Virus record (IMG/VR): IMGVR_UViG_3300032288_004743
Coordinates: 1-27,938 of that record
Length of the DNA stretch: 27,938 bases
Strand: one strand, 5' to 3'
Source: a virus
Part shown: positions 25,595 to 27,938 of the stretch, piece by piece
How the letters are laid out: every line of letters starts with the position of its first letter
How positions within the stretch are numbered: position 1 is the stretch's first letter
Notes under the pieces: generated by a model
Seen by the model: the letters and a program-made list of their open reading frames with translations, nothing else
Database searches by the model: none
Told to the model about the DNA's origin: nothing
Translations under genes and position numbers: made by a program

Positions 25595-26133
25595 TGTTTA
25601 AACGTACTTTTCACGTAGTTAATAGAGAGAAAGATTTAAGAAGAACTTTTGATGACTTTATTCTTGGAAAGTCTGGTGGTATTAAACATGCTCATAAAGT
25701 TTTAATTCGTCGCGCAAGATTAAAAGATGATAAAGTTTTAAAATGCAAATGCGTTGATTTTTTAACTGATGAATCTGCAACTGAAACATCTTGTAATTAT
25801 TGTTTAGGAGAAAAGTATATTTGGGACGAAGAATTTACAGAATGTTACAGTATGTTAAAAGATTCTACTTTAAGTAGCAAAATAAGAAAACGAGAATTCG
25901 GTGAATTAAAAGTAAGTTATCGTACTTTTTACTTTCGCTATGATACTAAAATCGATTATAATGATAAAATAATTATGATGAAACTTGATTTAGAAGGAAA
26001 AGTGATGATACCGTACAAACGAGAAGTCATTTATCGGCCCGAAACAATTCAAGTTTATAGATCTGATTTTGGCAGAGTAGAATACATTGCTGTACATTGC
26101 CGAGAAGATCAAGCTATAAGACTGGAGAAGTGA
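25594..26133 (+). CDS. Neck protein with Cys4 zinc-ribbon-like motif, 179 aa
   Basis: ATG 25594 is preferred over 25591 because AGAGG (25583-25587) is then 6 nt away. The A of this ATG is the last base of the previous stop. C51, C53, C67 and C70 (KCKC, then CNYCLGEKYIWDE) form a CxC...CxxC cluster ending in a CxxCxG turn like DnaJ-type zinc knuckles. C84 follows. Around it are a basic N-terminal part and a beta-rich C-terminal half (VSYRTFYFRYDTKIDYNDKI). Position among neck genes before the sheath suggests a head-completion or connector protein. Metal binding is inferred from spacing. Confidence 0.8.
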   Translation: MFKRTFHVVNREKDLRRTFDDFILGKSGGIKHAHKVLIRRARLKDDKVLKCKCVDFLTDESATETSCNYCLGEKYIWDEEFTECYSMLKDSTLSSKIRKREFGELKVSYRTFYFRYDTKIDYNDKIIMMKLDLEGKVMIPYKREVIYRPETIQVYRSDFGRVEYIAVHCREDQAIRLEK

Positions 26134-26862
26134 ATGAGTAGATTTCAATACGACGAACAAGAATTTCAAAGCGCGCAAGAGTTTATTCTTAATATTATTG
26201 ACCAAGAAGGAAATCTTACAAATAGAATTTCTACTAACGTTGTTTTGAAAAATCCTTATGAATTAAGAATAAATGACTTTCTACCTAATACAACTCCTTT
26301 GACTTTAAATGAATTTTTTTCAACTTGTTCTAATTTAATTACAGATTCACAATTAAAAAGTGGAATTATTGAAAATAAACTTGTTAAGCTTGTGGAAGAG
26401 TATCCACCAACTAGCATGGCTGAATACGGAGATGAAGTTATAACTTACAAAGTTGTTTCTAGAAGACCTGGTATGATGAATAGAGATGCTACTGGTAGGC
26501 CAGTTCGTAAGAGTACTTATTCTTATGAAACTCAAATTGTAGACGAACCAAACAAAAATATATTTGTTGAATCTCGACCGGTAGATCACATTGTTGAATT
26601 TACTTGTTGGGCTAAAACAAACAAACTCGCAAACTCAAGAGCTATTTGGCTAGAAAAACTTTTAGTAAATAATTCTTATGTGTTTGAAATAAAAGGTGCA
26701 GAGAGGTTTTTTTGGGAAGAACGTACAGCTGACGGTTTTGAAGATATTGAGAACCAAAGACTTTACTATAGACCAATTAGATTCTTTTTACGTTTTAGAG
26801 AGTTTGATATGAAAGCATATTCCATTATAAGACAATTTAACATTAATGTTTCCAAAGCATAG
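26134..26862 (+). CDS. Probable tail-completion or neck protein, 242 aa
   Basis: GGAGAA precedes the ATG, which directly follows the preceding TGA. The protein has an N-terminal helical segment, a charged middle (VVSRRPGMMNRDATGRPVRK) and a C-terminal half with alternating hydrophobic residues (VDHIVEFTCWAKTNKLANSR, then YYRPIRFFLRFREFD). Its place immediately before the sheath gene fits the tail terminator or head-tail connector slot of myoviruses. I do not recognise a definite family; the role is from position and general style. Confidence 0.75.
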   Translation: MSRFQYDEQEFQSAQEFILNIIDQEGNLTNRISTNVVLKNPYELRINDFLPNTTPLTLNEFFSTCSNLITDSQLKSGIIENKLVKLVEEYPPTSMAEYGDEVITYKVVSRRPGMMNRDATGRPVRKSTYSYETQIVDEPNKNIFVESRPVDHIVEFTCWAKTNKLANSRAIWLEKLLVNNSYVFEIKGAERFFWEERTADGFEDIENQRLYYRPIRFFLRFREFDMKAYSIIRQFNINVSKA

Positions 26863-26870
26863 GAGGCTTT

Positions 26871-27938
26871 ATGGCTTATAGAAATTTTTATAGTAGATTA
26901 CCAGGTGTTCAAGCAACATTTAACGACGGTAATTTAGCAAGAATAACTCCAGAAGTTAAAAGTGGTGCAAAGTTTTTAATTGCTTCTTCCGCAGAACAAG
27001 GTTTTACAAACCGTTTATATAGCGTTGATTCCATCGATTCAGTACTTACTGAATTTGGTGAAAATTCTTCTATTGCTAAAGCTGTTCAATTAGCTAAAGT
27101 TAATGGCGCACAAAATGTAGATGTAGTTAAAGTAAATGGTAAGCAAGCTCATCTTCTTATCAAAAAATCTATTGCAGGTGCTGATTTTCAAAAAGAAACA
27201 ATTATTAAAATCAGTCCAAAACGTACCGGAAAAATGTTTGTTGGTACTACTAATGCTAGTGGTTCAGACACTACAGTAGATATTTTAGCTGGTTATGCAA
27301 TTGCTTTGTTGCCATTTAAAAAAGGTAACATTTTTAAGCAAAGAATTTTAGCTTATCAAATCAACAATGTGAATCAACCAAGAACATTAGTTTATGATAG
27401 CGAAATGCTTTTAGCTACTAATCTTGCTTCTTTTGATATTGAAATTAACAATGAACCAGGTAATGATCAAATTCTTGTAACCCCTGAATTTTTCAATACT
27501 ACTGGTGCTCAAGGTTTTGAAATTAGTTTAGAAGATGCAGTTACCGCTTTTGATTACAAGCAAATCAAAGTGACTCTTTTGCAAACTTTGTCTCAAATTT
27601 CAGCTGCTGATATCTCTGTTTTTCAATCTGACAAGTCAGCTGATAGTTTACCTTCAGAAGATAACGGTTATAGCGTAATTAAGTTCGAACCAGAAAATAT
27701 CGATCAAGTTAGTCATCTTGAAAGATTTGCTGGTCTTGAAGTTAAATATCATGATTTAGATTATCTAGATGCAGATTTTATTTATTGTGATGGTTGTTAT
27801 GCTGATATTGCACCAGTTGAATTAGGTGCACTTAGTGCTAGTGAAAAATTAGAATATGGCGCTCATAAACTTGGTTATATGTGGAAATATATATACGAAG
27901 GTAAACCATATGTATTTTTCTTTGGTCGCAAGAATCCT
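26871..27938 (+). CDS. Tail sheath protein, 5' part (356 codons, runs off the window)
   Basis: AGGAGG (26861-26866) sits 4 nt before the ATG, and the frame stays open to the window edge. The N-terminus MAYRNFYSRLPGVQATFNDG has the 'LPGV' start typical of contractile sheath proteins, followed by the usual small alpha/beta opening domain (GAKFLIASSAEQGFTNRLYS, then LTEFGENSSIAKAVQLAK). The visible end (ISAADISVFQSD, IYCDGCYADIAPVELGAL) belongs to the middle of the protein. It would polymerise around the tail tube and contract on infection. This gene is the main evidence for a myovirus. The tube, tape measure and baseplate genes presumably lie to the right. Confidence 0.85.
   Translation, partial: MAYRNFYSRLPGVQATFNDGNLARITPEVKSGAKFLIASSAEQGFTNRLYSVDSIDSVLTEFGENSSIAKAVQLAKVNGAQNVDVVKVNGKQAHLLIKKSIAGADFQKETIIKISPKRTGKMFVGTTNASGSDTTVDILAGYAIALLPFKKGNIFKQRILAYQINNVNQPRTLVYDSEMLLATNLASFDIEINNEPGNDQILVTPEFFNTTGAQGFEISLEDAVTAFDYKQIKVTLLQTLSQISAADISVFQSDKSADSLPSEDNGYSVIKFEPENIDQVSHLERFAGLEVKYHDLDYLDADFIYCDGCYADIAPVELGALSASEKLEYGAHKLGYMWKYIYEGKPYVFFFGRKNP

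Noticed and set aside
1-27938. CRISPR arrays, tRNA genes, insertion sequences, toxin-antitoxin or defence genes
   Set aside because: None seen on reading: no regularly spaced repeats, no tRNA-like cloverleaf or transposase motif, and gene content is purely packaging and structural apart from the left-end unknown.

Overview
The window is the packaging and head-assembly part of a tailed phage (or prophage) with a contractile tail, i.e. a myovirus-type member of the Caudoviricetes. The evidence is a complete large terminase with ATPase and nuclease motifs, a portal protein, a prohead protease, a major capsid protein, a series of small neck-type proteins and the start of a tail sheath gene, all in the usual morphogenetic order on the + strand. 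The DNA is strongly A+T-rich, Arg is mostly AGA, and nearly every gene has a strong GGAG/AGGAG ribosome binding site. Many stop and start codons overlap. Several genes are unusually large (1595, 940 and 697 aa), which suggests a large-genome phage. No host-diagnostic gene, tRNA or integrase is present, so I cannot name the host.

Layout. Positions 1-336 hold one small minus-strand gene of unknown function with a visibly higher G+C content. Positions 337-622 are a divergent intergenic region with a (CAA)7 leader, a hairpin and 9-bp direct repeats. From 623 to the right edge everything is on the + strand: a Cys-cluster protein (623-1354); a very large protein with a DnaQ-like exonuclease domain and a staphylococcal-nuclease domain (1341-6128); a Gly/Ala-rich, membrane-pore-like protein (6131-7315); terL (7312-9510); a second Gly/Ala-rich protein (9510-11246); three small unknown proteins (11243-12485); a 940-aa protein with a hydrophobic core and a Ca-loop motif (12486-15308); a 465-aa charged protein with an internal duplication (15311-16708); portal (16764-18479); prohead protease with several extra domains (18496-20589); a capsid-associated structural protein (20608-21912); the major capsid protein (21929-23263); and a strong hairpin terminator (23300-23327). 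After the terminator come an Ig-like protein split by a +1 frameshift (23347-24589), a second Ig-like neck protein (24599-25594), a Zn-ribbon-like neck protein (25594-26133), a probable tail-completion protein (26134-26862) and the 5' part of the sheath gene (26871 to the edge).

How they work together. TerL pumps DNA through the portal into a shell built from the capsid protein and matured by the protease, and the neck proteins then join head to sheathed tail. Around terL sit three proteins with Gly/Ala-rich hydrophobic stretches. Two of them, the dual nuclease and the 394-aa pore-like protein, share a near-identical nine-residue C-terminal motif (MRQxA[ML]QAM). My reading, which is inference, is that these are virion-packaged, ejected proteins: a membrane conduit plus a giant nuclease delivered with the DNA. 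The other standout signals are the +1 frameshift at a CCC proline codon in the Ig-like gene, and a Lys/Pro-rich 24-aa ORF with its own ribosome binding site, overprinted inside the protease gene.
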